Source: Pseudomonadota bacterium
GTDB lineage: Bacteria; Pseudomonadota; Alphaproteobacteria; Dongiales; Dongiaceae
Assembly (NCBI GenBank): GCA_021792365.1
Contig: JAJYUT010000003.1
Location: forward strand, 124,001-188,000
DNA length: 64,000 nt
Direction: 5' to 3'
Part shown: piece after piece, positions 15,393 through 24,913 of the stretch
How the letters are laid out: every line of letters starts with the position of its first letter
Position numbering within the stretch: position 1 is the first letter of the stretch
The notes under the pieces: generated by a model
What the model saw: only the letters and a program-made list of their open reading frames with translations
Databases searched by the model: none
Told to the model about the DNA's origin: nothing
Program-made: the position numbers and the translations under genes

Positions 15393-16949
15393 TCATAGCG
15401 GGTGAGATTGAACAGCCAGGCGATGTTTCAGGATCTTGCCGGTCGGTGTCGCGGGCAGGCTCTCGCAAAGGATGAATCGGGACGGCCTTTTATAAGCGGC
15501 CAGTCGTTCCGCACAATGGGCCATTAGCTCTTCCCGAGAAGGGGGACAGCCCGGAGCCACCTGCACATACGCGACAACCTCCTCGTTTCCGTCCTCACTG
15601 GGAGCACCGATGACTGCCGCCTGCACCACCTTCGGATGCGCGCTCAGAACGCCCTCCACCTCAGGCGGATAGACATTGAAGCCGGATCGGATGATGAGTT
15701 CCTTTGAGCGGCCGACGACGTGAAGGCTGCCTTCGGCGTCGAAGCGGCCGACGTCGCCCGTGATCAGCCAGCCCTCCGGGTTGATCGCTGTCTTCGTCAG
15801 TTCCGGCGCGCGGTAATAGCCTTTCATGACACCAGGCCCGCGGCACCAGATATCGCCCACCTCTCCCGTTGCCAAGGGCTTGCCGTCTGAATCGACGACG
15901 ATCAGCTCTACGAACGGCAGCGCCTGGCCAACCGAGCTATCGGTGCGCGGGCAATCGACCCGCGTCATCGCCATGGATGGCGATGCCTCGGTCATCCCAT
16001 AGCCGTTGTGCAGCGGCTGTCCGAACAAGGCCTCGCAATTGCGCTTGATCGCCGGATCGAGCGGTGCGCCGCCAGCCGAGGTGAAGCGCAGTTTGTGGCC
16101 GTCGATTGTGGCTCCCGTCGCGCGGATATGCGCGAGCAACTTGGCGTACATCGCGGGAACGCCCTGGAGTGCGGTGACACCCGCGCGAATGTCGGCCAAG
16201 GTCTGCTCGGCACTGAAACGTGCGCGCGGCATGAAGCAGGAACCGGCATAGAGCCCGCCCAGAAAGACGGAGGCGAGGCCGAAAACATGCGACAACGGCA
16301 ACACACCATAGATGAGATCGTCGGACCGGAAGCCGCGCATGCCGCCGGAGATCGCCGCGATGAACAGCAGGTTGCGGTGGGTCAGCATCACACCCTTGGG
16401 GTCTCCGGTTGTGCCCGACGTATAGACCAGCACCGCGACCTGCTCCTTGCCGGACGCGAAGACCGGCTCCGGGTCGGTCGCCTCGTTCAGCCTGCTGATG
16501 GCGAGCCCGCCCAGCAACGGATGCTCCAGGCGCCGCGCCTCGAGCCGCGCCGCATGCGCCGCCGCGTCGGGCGAGGCCTCCGTGGTGAAGATCAGGCGCC
16601 GCGCACCGGAATGCGCAGCGACAGCGTCGATCTCCGCCGGCGACAGGCGGGCATTGACGATGATCGACCAGGCGTCGATGGCTGCCGACGCCAGGAGCAG
16701 AGCCACGATGGCGCGGCCATTCTCGTTCACCAGCACAACCCGGTCGCCAGGGCGCACGCCGCTTTCTCGCAGCAAAACCATCGCCGCACCCACTGCCTGC
16801 GCCTGGTCAGCGAACGTCCAGCGGATATCGCCGTCGATCAGAGCGGGTGCTTCGGGCGTACGCTTCTCCCACCTCCACACGAGATCGCTCAGCCGTTCCG
16901 GCAGATCCTGCATCCGGTCGATGACGTGCTGCGGAACGGGCGGAATCAC
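15393..16949 (-). CDS. Acyl-CoA synthetase (AMP-forming, class I ANL)
   Basis: A 518-residue ligase that activates a carboxylic acid to its acyl-CoA through an acyl-adenylate. Motifs: VLVYTSGTTGDPKGVMLTHRN (P-loop-like A3), NGYGMTEASPSMAMT (A5), GEVGDIWCRGPGVMKGYY, WLITGDVGRFD (A7), and the A10 lysine in PTGKILKHRL at the C-terminus. The frame is open for 86 codons upstream, but GTG 16949 overlaps the acyl-CoA dehydrogenase stop as GTGA and starts the conserved sequence. With that dehydrogenase and the divergent hydratase, dehydrogenase and thiolase it completes a beta-oxidation set. The acid is unknown. Confidence 0.9.
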   Translation of the reverse strand: MIPPVPQHVIDRMQDLPERLSDLVWRWEKRTPEAPALIDGDIRWTFADQAQAVGAAMVLLRESGVRPGDRVVLVNENGRAIVALLLASAAIDAWSIIVNARLSPAEIDAVAAHSGARRLIFTTEASPDAAAHAARLEARRLEHPLLGGLAISRLNEATDPEPVFASGKEQVAVLVYTSGTTGDPKGVMLTHRNLLFIAAISGGMRGFRSDDLIYGVLPLSHVFGLASVFLGGLYAGSCFMPRARFSAEQTLADIRAGVTALQGVPAMYAKLLAHIRATGATIDGHKLRFTSAGGAPLDPAIKRNCEALFGQPLHNGYGMTEASPSMAMTRVDCPRTDSSVGQALPFVELIVVDSDGKPLATGEVGDIWCRGPGVMKGYYRAPELTKTAINPEGWLITGDVGRFDAEGSLHVVGRSKELIIRSGFNVYPPEVEGVLSAHPKVVQAAVIGAPSEDGNEEVVAYVQVAPGCPPSREELMAHCAERLAAYKRPSRFILCESLPATPTGKILKHRLAVQSHPL

Positions 16950-18091
16950 GACGCGTCCCGGATCATGTTGCGGGCGATGACGAGCTGCTGGATCTGGCTG
17001 GTGCCCTCGTAGATGCGGAACAGCCGCACGTCGCGATAGAATCGCTCGATGCCGTAATCCGCGATGTAGCCGGCGCCGCCGTGGATCTGAACCGCGCGAT
17101 CGGCGACGCGCCCCACCATCTCCGACGCAAACAGCTTGCAGCAGGAGGCCTCCGTGCTGATCGCCTCTCCCGCATCCTTGCGGCGTGCCGCGTCTATCAC
17201 CATGCAACGCGCGGCATAGGCCTCCGTGCGGCTCTCGGCCAGCATCGCCTGCACAAGCTGGAACTCGGCGATCGGCTTCCCGAACTGCCTGCGCCCCATG
17301 GCATAGTGCAGGGAATCAGCGATGAGGCGCTCCGCCGTGCCGACGCAAACGGCGGCAATGTGCAATCGACCACGGTCCAGCACCTTCATCGCCGTCTTGA
17401 AGCCCTGCCCCTCCACGCCGCCGATCAGATTCCCGGCCGGGACCTGACAATCCTCCAAGACAACATCGGCAATCGCCGTGCCCTGCTGGCCCATCTTGCG
17501 CTCCGGCTTGCCGATGGAGAGGCCCGGCGAACTGCGCTCGACAATGAAAGCGCTGATGCCGCCCGCGCCCTCCCCGCCGGTGCGCGCCATCAGCGTGAAG
17601 ATATCCGCCACCGGCGAATTGGTGATGAAGCGCTTGGTGCCGTTGAGCCGGTAGAGATCGCCCTCGCGCCGCGCGGTGGTCTTCAGAGAGGCGGCGTCGG
17701 AGCCCGCCTCGGCCTCCGTCAGCGCGAAGGCGGCTATGATTTCGCCTGTCGCCAGGCGCGGCAGCCAGCGCTGCTTCTGCGCTGGCGTGCCGTCCATGAC
17801 GATGCCTTGCGAGCCGATGCCGTTGTTGGTGCCGAAGACCGACCGGAACGCCGGCGAGGTGCGGCCGATCTCGATGGCGGCCAGCGCCTCCTCCTCCATG
17901 GTGAGACCGAGCCCGCCATAGTCCTCCGGGATCGACAGGCCGAACAAACCGAGCGCGCGCATCTCGGCAATCAGCTCCGGCGGTACGCAATCTTCGGCGG
18001 ATACGCGCGCCTCATTCGGCACCAGCCGCCCAGCCACGAAGCGGCGCAGGGTCGCGATCAGCTGCGCAAAACTGGCCTGGTCCCGGATCAT
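16946..18091 (-). CDS. Acyl-CoA dehydrogenase
   Basis: A 381-residue flavoenzyme catalysing the first, alpha-beta desaturation step of beta-oxidation. Signatures: AFALTEAEAGSDAASLKTTA (FAD/substrate loop), RLNGTKRFITN, YAMGRRQFGKPIAEFQ, and QIHGGAGYIADYGIERFYRDVR. The catalytic base is expected at IYEGTSQIQQLV, where the glutamate is present. Start ATG 18091 overlaps the IclR stop (ATGA); the long open frame further upstream is the IclR gene read in another phase. The ligase follows with a GTGA overlap, so regulator, dehydrogenase and ligase form one leftward operon. Confidence 0.92.
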   Translation of the reverse strand: MIRDQASFAQLIATLRRFVAGRLVPNEARVSAEDCVPPELIAEMRALGLFGLSIPEDYGGLGLTMEEEALAAIEIGRTSPAFRSVFGTNNGIGSQGIVMDGTPAQKQRWLPRLATGEIIAAFALTEAEAGSDAASLKTTARREGDLYRLNGTKRFITNSPVADIFTLMARTGGEGAGGISAFIVERSSPGLSIGKPERKMGQQGTAIADVVLEDCQVPAGNLIGGVEGQGFKTAMKVLDRGRLHIAAVCVGTAERLIADSLHYAMGRRQFGKPIAEFQLVQAMLAESRTEAYAARCMVIDAARRKDAGEAISTEASCCKLFASEMVGRVADRAVQIHGGAGYIADYGIERFYRDVRLFRIYEGTSQIQQLVIARNMIRDAS

Positions 18092-18897
18092 GCGCGCCGG
18101 GCCTCCAGTTGCGGATGGGCGGCAAGCTCGACCTGCCGCTTCGCCTCCAGGAGAAGGGGGCCGATCTCCTTGCGCAAACGTGCTTCCGGCAGGATCGAGG
18201 CGGCGCCGCCGCAATTGAGCGCCATCAGGCCAGCACCGCCGGGGAAGAGAATCGGCACGGCGACCGCGTTGATCTCCGGCGCCCAATCGGCAATCGACAG
18301 GGCAAAGCCGTGCCGCGCGTAATCGCGCAAGGCGCGCTCCACGCCGCGTTGGATATCCTTCCACGCCGGTCCGTGCTGGCGAGCAAGACGCTTCAGCATT
18401 TCGGCGCGTTGTACCGGGTCGAGCCCGGCCAGATAGGCGCGGCCCATGGCCGTCCCGGCGAGGGGGATGCGCGATCCGACATCGAGGCCAAGGGTGAAGG
18501 GCGCGTCGTTGCCGCGGCAATTCTCCAGGTAGATCATCTCCAGCCCATGGCACTGGCCGAGCGCACAGGAGGAGCGCGCGAGATCGGCGATGCGCTGCAT
18601 GTGCGGGCGGGCGACGGTACGGAAGTCGGTGCCGGCGACCGCGCCATAGCCGAGGGAGAGCACCGCGCTGCCAGGCCGATAGCTTTCCGTCAGTGGGTCC
18701 TGGGTCAGGTAGCCGAGCTTGGTCAGCGTATAGGTAAGCCTGCTGATCGTCGGCCGCGGCAGGCTGGTGCGTGCCGCGATCTCGCGATTGGCGAGCGATT
18801 CGCCCGGGCCGAAGACGCGCAGCACATCGAGACCGCGAGCGAGCGCGGTCACGAACCGCCGGTCCTCATTCGATTTTCTCGCCGCCTTTCCCTGCAT
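18088..18897 (-). CDS. IclR-family transcriptional regulator
   Basis: A 269-residue regulator: winged helix (LARGLDVLRVFG ... NREIAARTSLPRPTISRLTYTL) then an IclR effector domain (SLGYGAVAGTDFRTVARPHMQRIAD ... GSRIPLAGTAMGRAYLAGL). ATG 18897 gives the normal family length; an in-frame TTG at 18957 would add 20 basic residues and place the operator over the ribosome site. It diverges from the enoyl-CoA hydratase gene and leads the dehydrogenase-ligase operon. The inverted repeat at 18961-18977 is its probable binding site, and the inducer is likely the acid or acyl-CoA of this pathway. Confidence 0.87.
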   Translation of the reverse strand: MQGKAARKSNEDRRFVTALARGLDVLRVFGPGESLANREIAARTSLPRPTISRLTYTLTKLGYLTQDPLTESYRPGSAVLSLGYGAVAGTDFRTVARPHMQRIADLARSSCALGQCHGLEMIYLENCRGNDAPFTLGLDVGSRIPLAGTAMGRAYLAGLDPVQRAEMLKRLARQHGPAWKDIQRGVERALRDYARHGFALSIADWAPEINAVAVPILFPGGAGLMALNCGGAASILPEARLRKEIGPLLLEAKRQVELAAHPQLEARRA

Positions 18898-18960
18898 GCG
18901 CCCAAGCCATCTTTTGCGTTGCGTTGCGACCGTCTCACGACTAGCTTCGAGCGTCAACTT

Positions 18961-18987
18961 GCGAAACGCTATTTCGCGGTGCGAAAC
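18961..18987. promoter_or_regulatory. IclR operator candidate, GCGAAA inverted repeat plus third half-site
   Basis: GCGAAA (18961-18966), 5 bp, TTTCGC (18972-18977) is a perfect inverted repeat, followed by a further GCGAAAC half-site at 18981-18987, in the short gap between the divergent IclR and enoyl-CoA hydratase genes. IclR proteins often bind such 15-17-bp palindromes with extra half-sites. The third half-site runs into the GGGGG ribosome site of the hydratase, so bound regulator would block that gene. Confidence 0.6.
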
Positions 18988-18995
18988 GGGGGCAC

Positions 18996-19766
18996 GTGAG
19001 CGAAGTTCTTGACGAGCGCCGCGAGGACGGCATCCTCTTGCTGCGCATCAACCGGCCGGAGGCGAAGAACGCGCTGAACCAGGAGGTGCGCCGGCTGCTG
19101 GCCGAGCTTTGTAGTGCGGCGGCAACCGACGATACGGTCAAGGTGGTGGTCATTACCGGCAACGATGCCGCTTTCGCCGCGGGTGCCGACATCAAGGCGA
19201 TGGCGGAGGCGACGCCGATCGAGCTGATGCTCCGCCGCAATCACGAGCAATGGCAGGCCATCGCCCGCTGCCCGAAGCCGGTCATCGCCGCGGTCAACGG
19301 CTATGCGCTGGGCGGCGGCTGCGAGCTCGCCATGCATGCCGACATCATCATTGCCGGAGAGAATGCCACCTTCGGCCAGCCGGAGGTGCGCGTCGGCATC
19401 ATGCCCGGCGCCGGCGGCACCCAGCGCCTGACCCGCGCGGTGGGCAAGTTCAAGGCAATGCTCTACTGCCTGACCGGCCAGACGTTCACCGGACGCGAGG
19501 CCTTCGAGATGGGCCTTGCCAGCAAGGTGGTGCCCGATGCCGAGGTGCTGGATGCCGCGCTGGAGATCGCCGCGACCATTGCGAAGATGCCGCCACTCGC
19601 CATCCACCAGATCAAGGAGGTGATGCTGGCGGGTGCCGACGCGCCGCTGGAGACGGCGCTGATGCTGGAGCGCAAGGCGTTCCAGATGCTGTTCGACAGC
19701 GCCGACCAGAAAGAAGGCATGCGCGCCTTCCTGGAGAAGCGCAAGCCCAGCTATCGCGGGTCCTGA
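18996..19766 (+). CDS. Enoyl-CoA hydratase/isomerase (crotonase family)
   Basis: A 256-residue crotonase-fold enzyme that hydrates a trans-2-enoyl-CoA. The oxyanion-hole segments AAFAAGADIKAMAE and GYALGGGCELAMHADIIIA are intact, and both catalytic glutamates are present (in NHEQWQAI..., typical position uncertain, and in QPEVRVGIMPGAGGTQRLTR). GTG 18996 follows GGGGG and the operator described above. It begins the rightward operon; the 3-hydroxyacyl-CoA dehydrogenase starts 1 bp after its stop. Confidence 0.9.
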   Translation: MSEVLDERREDGILLLRINRPEAKNALNQEVRRLLAELCSAAATDDTVKVVVITGNDAAFAAGADIKAMAEATPIELMLRRNHEQWQAIARCPKPVIAAVNGYALGGGCELAMHADIIIAGENATFGQPEVRVGIMPGAGGTQRLTRAVGKFKAMLYCLTGQTFTGREAFEMGLASKVVPDAEVLDAALEIAATIAKMPPLAIHQIKEVMLAGADAPLETALMLERKAFQMLFDSADQKEGMRAFLEKRKPSYRGS

Positions 19767-19767
19767 C

Positions 19768-21273
19768 ATGGCGCTGGACGTGCAGCGGCCGGATCTCACG
19801 ATCGCCGTCATCGGCTGCGGCGTGATGGGCCAGGGCATCGCGCAGGTCGCGGCCCAGGCCGGCTGCCGCGTGCTGATGTTCGACGCGAAAGGCGGCGCCG
19901 CCGGGGCCGCGAAGGACGCCATCGCGGGCGCTCTGTCGAGGCTGGTGGAACGCGGCAAGCTGAACCAGGCGCAGGTCACGGCCGCGCTCGACCTGCTGCA
20001 GCCGGTCGGGCAGCTTGCGGATGTCGCCACGGCGCAGATCGCCATCGAGGCCATCGTCGAATCCCTCGCCGCGAAGCACGCGCTCCTGCGCGCGCTGGAA
20101 CCAGTCGTGGCGGCGGATTGCCTGATTGCTACCAACACCTCATCGCTTTCGGTCACCGCCATTGGTGCCGCGGCCCGACATCCTGCGCGCGTTGCCGGCT
20201 TTCATTTCTTCAATCCCGTGCCGCTGATGAAGGTGGTGGAGGTGATCGACGGCGCGCTGACGGCGGAGTGGCTGGAGCCCGCGCTCAGCGCCTTTGCGCG
20301 GCGCCTCGGCCATCGTCCCGTCAAGGCCAAGGACACGCCGGGCTTTCTGGTGAACCATGCGGGGCGCGGCTACGGGACCGAGGCATTGCGCATCCTCAGC
20401 GAAGGTGTCGCGGATGCCGCGACGATTGACGCGATCCTGAAAGGCGCCTGCGGCTTCCGGATGGGACCGTTCGAACTGCTCGACCTCACCGGGCTTGATG
20501 TCAGCCACCCGGTGATGGAATCGATCTATCACCAGTTCTATGAAGAACCGCGCTTCCGTCCCTCGCCCATCACCGCACAGCGCCTCGCTGGTGGCCTGCT
20601 CGGCCGCAAGACGGGACGCGGGTTCTACGACTATGCAAGCAAGCAGGAAGCGGCGCCGATGACGGCGCGCGGCTCGCTGCCAGATTCCGTCTGGATCGCG
20701 GATGGCCCGAACGCGGCGCTGATCGCCGGTATCGCGACGAAGGCCGGCGTTCGGCTCGGCTCGCCGCAGAGCGCCAGCCTGATCGTCGTGCCTATGCTGG
20801 GCGAGGATGCCACCAGCGCCGTTCATCGACTGGGGCTCGATCCGGCGAAGAGCGTCGGCATCGATCCGCTGTTCGGCCTGGACCGGCACCGCACCTTGGT
20901 CGCCACACCGGCGACGGAGCGAAGCCGGCGTGACGGGGCGCTCGCTCTCTTCACCGCCGACGGCACGGCCGCAAGCATGATTGCCGATTCCCCCGGCGCT
21001 GTGGCACAGCGCGTGCTGGCAACCATTGTCAACATCGCGTGTGACATTGCGCAGCAGCGCATCGCCACGCCGGAAGATATCGACGCGGCGGTGACGCTCG
21101 GCCTCTCTTATCCGCAAGGGCCGCTCGCGTGGGGCGATGCGATCGGTGCCCAGAAGATTCTCGCCATCCTCGAGCGACTACTGTCCATCACCGGCGATCC
21201 GCGCTACCGGCCGAGCCTGTGGCTGCGGAGGCGCGCCTTGCTTGGATTGTCGCTCACGCATCCGGAAGACTGA
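19768..21273 (+). CDS. 3-hydroxyacyl-CoA dehydrogenase, 500-residue PaaH type
   Basis: A 501-residue NAD-dependent dehydrogenase. The Rossmann motif IAVIGCGVMGQGIAQVAAQ is at the N-terminus, the catalytic histidine lies in AGFHFFNPVPLMKVVEV, and KDTPGFLVNHAGRGYGTEAL begins the C-terminal dimer domain. A second C-terminal domain (IVNIACDIAQQRIATPEDIDAAVTLGLSYP) makes it the long form found in phenylacetate-type pathways rather than the 280-residue fatty-acid enzyme. It is sandwiched between hydratase and thiolase with gaps of 1 and 2 bp. It oxidises the hydratase product to a 3-ketoacyl-CoA. Confidence 0.9.
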   Translation: MALDVQRPDLTIAVIGCGVMGQGIAQVAAQAGCRVLMFDAKGGAAGAAKDAIAGALSRLVERGKLNQAQVTAALDLLQPVGQLADVATAQIAIEAIVESLAAKHALLRALEPVVAADCLIATNTSSLSVTAIGAAARHPARVAGFHFFNPVPLMKVVEVIDGALTAEWLEPALSAFARRLGHRPVKAKDTPGFLVNHAGRGYGTEALRILSEGVADAATIDAILKGACGFRMGPFELLDLTGLDVSHPVMESIYHQFYEEPRFRPSPITAQRLAGGLLGRKTGRGFYDYASKQEAAPMTARGSLPDSVWIADGPNAALIAGIATKAGVRLGSPQSASLIVVPMLGEDATSAVHRLGLDPAKSVGIDPLFGLDRHRTLVATPATERSRRDGALALFTADGTAASMIADSPGAVAQRVLATIVNIACDIAQQRIATPEDIDAAVTLGLSYPQGPLAWGDAIGAQKILAILERLLSITGDPRYRPSLWLRRRALLGLSLTHPED

Positions 21274-21275
21274 GC

Positions 21276-22487
21276 ATGCTGGACGCCTACATCTATGACG
21301 GCTTGCGCTCGCCCGTCGGGCGGCACGGCGGATCCCTCTCGGGCGTGCGCGCCGACGACCTCGCCGCCACCCTGATCGCGCGGCTGGCAGCGCGGGCAGG
21401 CTTCCCCAAAGAAGCCTACGAAGATGTGATCCTCGGCGCCACCAATCAGGCCGGGGAAGATTCGCGCAACGTCGCGCGTTATGCGGGGCTGCTCGCAGGA
21501 TTGCCCATCGAGACCGGCGGTCAGACGGTGAACCGGCTTTGCGCCTCCGGCCTTGCGGCGGTGATCGAGGCGGCGCGCGCCGTGACCTGCAACGAAGGCG
21601 AGATCTTCATCGCCGGCGGTGTCGAGAACATGAGCCGCGCACCCTTCGTGCTGAGCAAGGCCGAAAGCGCCTTCAGCCGTGAGGCGAAGATCTTCGATTC
21701 CACCATGGGCGCGCGCTTCCCGAATCCGCGCTTCACGACCGCCTTCGGCGACGACACCATGCCGCAGACCGCCGACAACATCGCGCGGGATCTCGGCATC
21801 GCGCGCGAAGTCAGCGATGCCTTCGCCCTGCGCTCGCAGCAGAACTACGCTGCGGCGCTGGGCACGGGCTTCTTCGCCGGGGAGATCGAGCCGATCGAAC
21901 TGCCGGGCAAGCGGAAGGACGGCACCGTCCCTGTCTTCACGGCCGACGAACATCCGCGTCCGCAGACCGATGCCGCTGCCCTCGCCAAGCTGAGGCCCCT
22001 GCAGGCGGAGGGCGTGGTCACGGCCGGCAACGCCAGCGGCATCAACGACGGGGCCGCAGTGCTCGTCATCGGCAGCCGCAAAGCTGGCGAGCGGTACGGC
22101 GTCAAGCCGCGCGGCCGCATCCTGGCTGCCGCTGCCGCCGGTGTGCCACCGCGCGTGATGGGTCTTGGTCCCGTGCCGGCCAGTGCCAAGGCGCTGCAAC
22201 GCGCCGGGCTCAGCCTAGAGCAGATGGACGTGATCGAGATCAACGAGGCCTTCGCCACGCAGGTTCTGGGCTGCACCCAGCAAATGGGCATCGCCGGCGA
22301 CGACAAGCGCCTCAACCCCAATGGCGGCGCGATCGCGATTGGTCATCCGCTCGGCTGCTCCGGCGGGCGGCTGGCGCTGACGGCGCTGCGGCAGTTGGAG
22401 CGCAGCGGCGGCCGCTATGCCCTGGTCACGCTCTGCATCGGCATCGGCCAGGGACTGGCGGCGGTGATCGAACGGGTAGAAAGCTGA
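21276..22487 (+). CDS. Acyl-CoA thiolase (PaaJ/PcaF-like)
   Basis: A 403-residue thiolase ending the beta-oxidation spiral by CoA-dependent cleavage. The nucleophilic cysteine is in TVNRLCASGLAAVIEAAR, followed by GGVENMSRAPFV; NEAFATQVLG, NPNGGAIAIGHPLGCSGGRL and VTLCIGIGQGLA provide the C-terminal catalytic residues. ATG 21276 begins 2 bp after the preceding stop. The overall sequence suggests the 3-oxoadipyl-CoA thiolase branch, so the final acyl-CoA could be a dicarboxylic one; this is tentative. The aldehyde dehydrogenase gene converges only 4 bp away, leaving no room for a dedicated terminator. Confidence 0.9.
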   Translation: MLDAYIYDGLRSPVGRHGGSLSGVRADDLAATLIARLAARAGFPKEAYEDVILGATNQAGEDSRNVARYAGLLAGLPIETGGQTVNRLCASGLAAVIEAARAVTCNEGEIFIAGGVENMSRAPFVLSKAESAFSREAKIFDSTMGARFPNPRFTTAFGDDTMPQTADNIARDLGIAREVSDAFALRSQQNYAAALGTGFFAGEIEPIELPGKRKDGTVPVFTADEHPRPQTDAAALAKLRPLQAEGVVTAGNASGINDGAAVLVIGSRKAGERYGVKPRGRILAAAAAGVPPRVMGLGPVPASAKALQRAGLSLEQMDVIEINEAFATQVLGCTQQMGIAGDDKRLNPNGGAIAIGHPLGCSGGRLALTALRQLERSGGRYALVTLCIGIGQGLAAVIERVES

Positions 22488-22491
22488 TGGG

Positions 22492-23937
22492 CTAGGCGCC
22501 GAGCACGCTCGCGAACTTGGTGATCAGATAGGACTCGATCGCCTCGCTGCCGCCTTCTGAGCCGAAGCCGGAATCCTTCACGCCGCCGAAAGGTACCTCG
22601 GGCAGCGCCAGACCATAGTGGTTGACCGAGACCATGCCGGCTTCGATCCCGGCGATGGCGGCCTGGGTGCGCGCCTGGGATTGGGTAAAGACATAGGCGG
22701 CAAGCCCATAGGGCAGCCGATTTGCCTCCGTCATCGCCTCTTCATGCTCGCTGAAAGGCGAGATCAAGGCGATCGGGCCGAAGGGCTCTTCGTTCATCGC
22801 CCGCGCTCCTTTCGGCACGTTGGCCAGCACGGTGGGCTCAAGGAAATAGCCGCGGTTGCCGATGCGGTTGCCGCCGGTGGTCAGGGTCCCGCCGCGCTCC
22901 ACCGCGTCCTGGATCATGCCCTCCAGCGCGGGAATGCGCCGCGCATTGGCGAGCGGCCCCATCTCGCTCGCCGGGTCCTGGCCGTTGCCGACCTTCACCG
23001 CCTTGGCCGCCGCCGTGAACTTGTCGACGAAGCCGTCATAAAGCTTGCGCTGCACCAGGAAGCGTGTCGGTGCCACGCAGATCTGCCCGGCATTGCGGAA
23101 TTTGGCGGCACTCATCCGCGTGACCGCAGCATCGAGATCGGCATCGTCATAAACGATCACCGGTGCATGTCCGCCGAGTTCCATGGTGACCCTCTTCATG
23201 TGCTGCCCGGCGAGCGCGGCGAGCTGCTTGCCCACTGCAGTCGAGCCGGTGAAGGAGATCTTGCGGATGGTGGGATGGGGAATGAGGTAGGAGGAGATCT
23301 CCGCCGGCACGCCGAAGACCAGGTTGACCGTTCCGGCCGGAACGCCCGCATCGATGAAGCAGCGGACCAGTTCCGCCGGCGAGGCCGGCGTCTCCTCCGG
23401 TGCCTTCAGGATGATGGAGCAGCCCGCCGCCAAGGCCGCCGAAATCTTTCGCACCGCCTGGTTGATCGGAAAGTTCCAGGGTGAGAAGGCTGCGACGGGG
23501 CCAACCGGCTCCTTCAGCACCAGCTGCTGCACGTTGGGGGCGCGCCCGGGAACGACGCGGCCATAGCCACGGCGCCCCTCCTCCGCCATCCATTCAATGA
23601 TGTCTGCGCCGATGCCGGTCTCGAGCCGTGCCTGCGCCAGCGGCTTGCCCTGCTCCAGCGTCATCAGCTGCGCGATCTTCTCTGCGCGTTCGCGCAGCAG
23701 CGCGGCGGCGCGGCGCATGATTTTCGAGCGCTCATAGGCGGAGGCCTGGCGCCATGCGGCAAAGCCGCTCTCCGCCGCGGCCAGCGCGGCATCGAGATCG
23801 GCGAGACCGGCATGGGCGACGGAGCCGATGACCTCCTCGGTCGCGGGATTGAGCACGGGGATGGAACGCCCATCGGCGGATTTCGTCCACTGGCCGGCGA
23901 TGCACAGCAGCACGTCGGGATACATGCGGGGCTCCAA
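22492..23937 (-). CDS. NAD(P)-dependent aldehyde dehydrogenase, succinate-semialdehyde-dehydrogenase-like
   Basis: A 481-residue aldehyde dehydrogenase. Features: [22 protein letters not shown], cofactor motif [16 protein letters not shown], the catalytic glutamate in [13 protein letters not shown] and the nucleophile in [13 protein letters not shown], followed by [13 protein letters not shown]. It is closest in style to GabD and GarD-type semialdehyde dehydrogenases. It lies 4 bp after the dipeptide-type ABC ATPase gene and is therefore the last gene of that long leftward operon. The nearby transketolase and aldolase would generate aldehydes such as glycolaldehyde or a semialdehyde for it to oxidise. 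Confidence 0.9.
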   Translation of the reverse strand: MEPRMYPDVLLCIAGQWTKSADGRSIPVLNPATEEVIGSVAHAGLADLDAALAAAESGFAAWRQASAYERSKIMRRAAALLRERAEKIAQLMTLEQGKPLAQARLETGIGADIIEWMAEEGRRGYGRVVPGRAPNVQQLVLKEPVGPVAAFSPWNFPINQAVRKISAALAAGCSIILKAPEETPASPAELVRCFIDAGVPAGTVNLVFGVPAEISSYLIPHPTIRKISFTGSTAVGKQLAALAGQHMKRVTMELGGHAPVIVYDDADLDAAVTRMSAAKFRNAGQICVAPTRFLVQRKLYDGFVDKFTAAAKAVKVGNGQDPASEMGPLANARRIPALEGMIQDAVERGGTLTTGGNRIGNRGYFLEPTVLANVPKGARAMNEEPFGPIALISPFSEHEEAMTEANRLPYGLAAYVFTQSQARTQAAIAGIEAGMVSVNHYGLALPEVPFGGVKDSGFGSEGGSEAIESYLITKFASVLGA

Positions 23938-23941
23938 TCGG

Positions 23942-24913
23942 TCAGTCGTTCGGGAAATGGCAGGCAGCGCAGTGCGCGCCGTTCACAGTAGCCAGCGGCG
24001 GCTCAGCCGTGCCGCAGATCTCCGCCACCTTCCAGCAGCGGGTGCGGAAGCGGCAGCCGCTTGGCGGCGCGGCCGGGTTGGGCACGTCGCCTTTCAGGAT
24101 GATGCGTTGCTTTGCCCGCCGCGCCTGGGGCGAGGACACGGCGGAGAGCAAAGCGCGCGTATAGGGATGCGTTGGTCGCGCATAGAGTTCCTCACGCGGC
24201 GCCACCTCCACGATCTTGCCCAGATACATGACCGCCACGCGATCGCAGAGGTGACGTACCACCGAAAGATCGTGCGAAATGAACAGGCAGGCGAGATTGA
24301 ACTTGGCCTGCAGCTCCTTCAGCAGATTGAGCACGCCGGCCTGGATGCTGACATCCAGGGCCGAAACCGGCTCATCCATCACCAGCAGTTCTGGCTCGAC
24401 CGCCAATGCGCGGGCGATGCCGATGCGCTGACGCTGACCGCCGGACAATTCGTGGGGATATCGTCCCGCATAGTCGGCGTCCAGCTTCACCAAGTTCAGC
24501 AATTCCCTGACCCGACCCGCCTTCGTCGCATCGGGCAGTTCCAGCAGCCGTAGCGGCTCAGCGATGATGTCGCCCACCTTCATGCGCGGATGCAGCGAGG
24601 CATACGGGTCCTGGAACACCATCTGGATATGCTGCCGCAGCGGCTGCATCTCGCGCCGGCTCATCTTGGCGATGTCCTGCCCCCGGAAGCGGATCTCGCC
24701 CGAGCTTGGCTCCAGCAGGCGCACGATGCAGCGCCCGAGGGTCGACTTGCCGCAGCCGGATTCGCCAACCAGGCCCAGCGTCTCGCCGCGCGCGATGTCG
24801 AGCGAGACGCCGGAGACCGCCTGCACGTGCCCAACCACGCGCTCCAGGATAATCCCCGACTTGATCGGGAAGGTCTTCACCAGATCGCGGACTTGGAGGA
24901 TAGGCCCGTTCAC
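23942..24913 (-). CDS. Dipeptide/oligopeptide-type ABC transporter ATPase (DppF-like)
   Basis: A 323-residue ATPase with Walker [14 protein letters not shown]-loop in [14 protein letters not shown], signature [15 protein letters not shown], Walker [14 protein letters not shown] and the switch histidine in FISHDLSVV. The C-terminal oligopeptide-ABC extension carries the cysteine-rich motif expected to hold an Fe-S cluster ([15 protein letters not shown]). Its start overlaps the stop of the partner ATPase by 4 bp. It completes the five-gene importer binding protein, two permeases, two ATPases. Confidence 0.92.
   Translation of the reverse strand: MNGPILQVRDLVKTFPIKSGIILERVVGHVQAVSGVSLDIARGETLGLVGESGCGKSTLGRCIVRLLEPSSGEIRFRGQDIAKMSRREMQPLRQHIQMVFQDPYASLHPRMKVGDIIAEPLRLLELPDATKAGRVRELLNLVKLDADYAGRYPHELSGGQRQRIGIARALAVEPELLVMDEPVSALDVSIQAGVLNLLKELQAKFNLACLFISHDLSVVRHLCDRVAVMYLGKIVEVAPREELYARPTHPYTRALLSAVSSPQARRAKQRIILKGDVPNPAAPPSGCRFRTRCWKVAEICGTAEPPLATVNGAHCAACHFPND

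Noticed and set aside
18958-18995. TTG start at 18957 for the IclR gene
   Set aside because: Would add 20 basic residues and put the ribosome site inside the operator; ATG 18897 gives normal length, though this is not certain.
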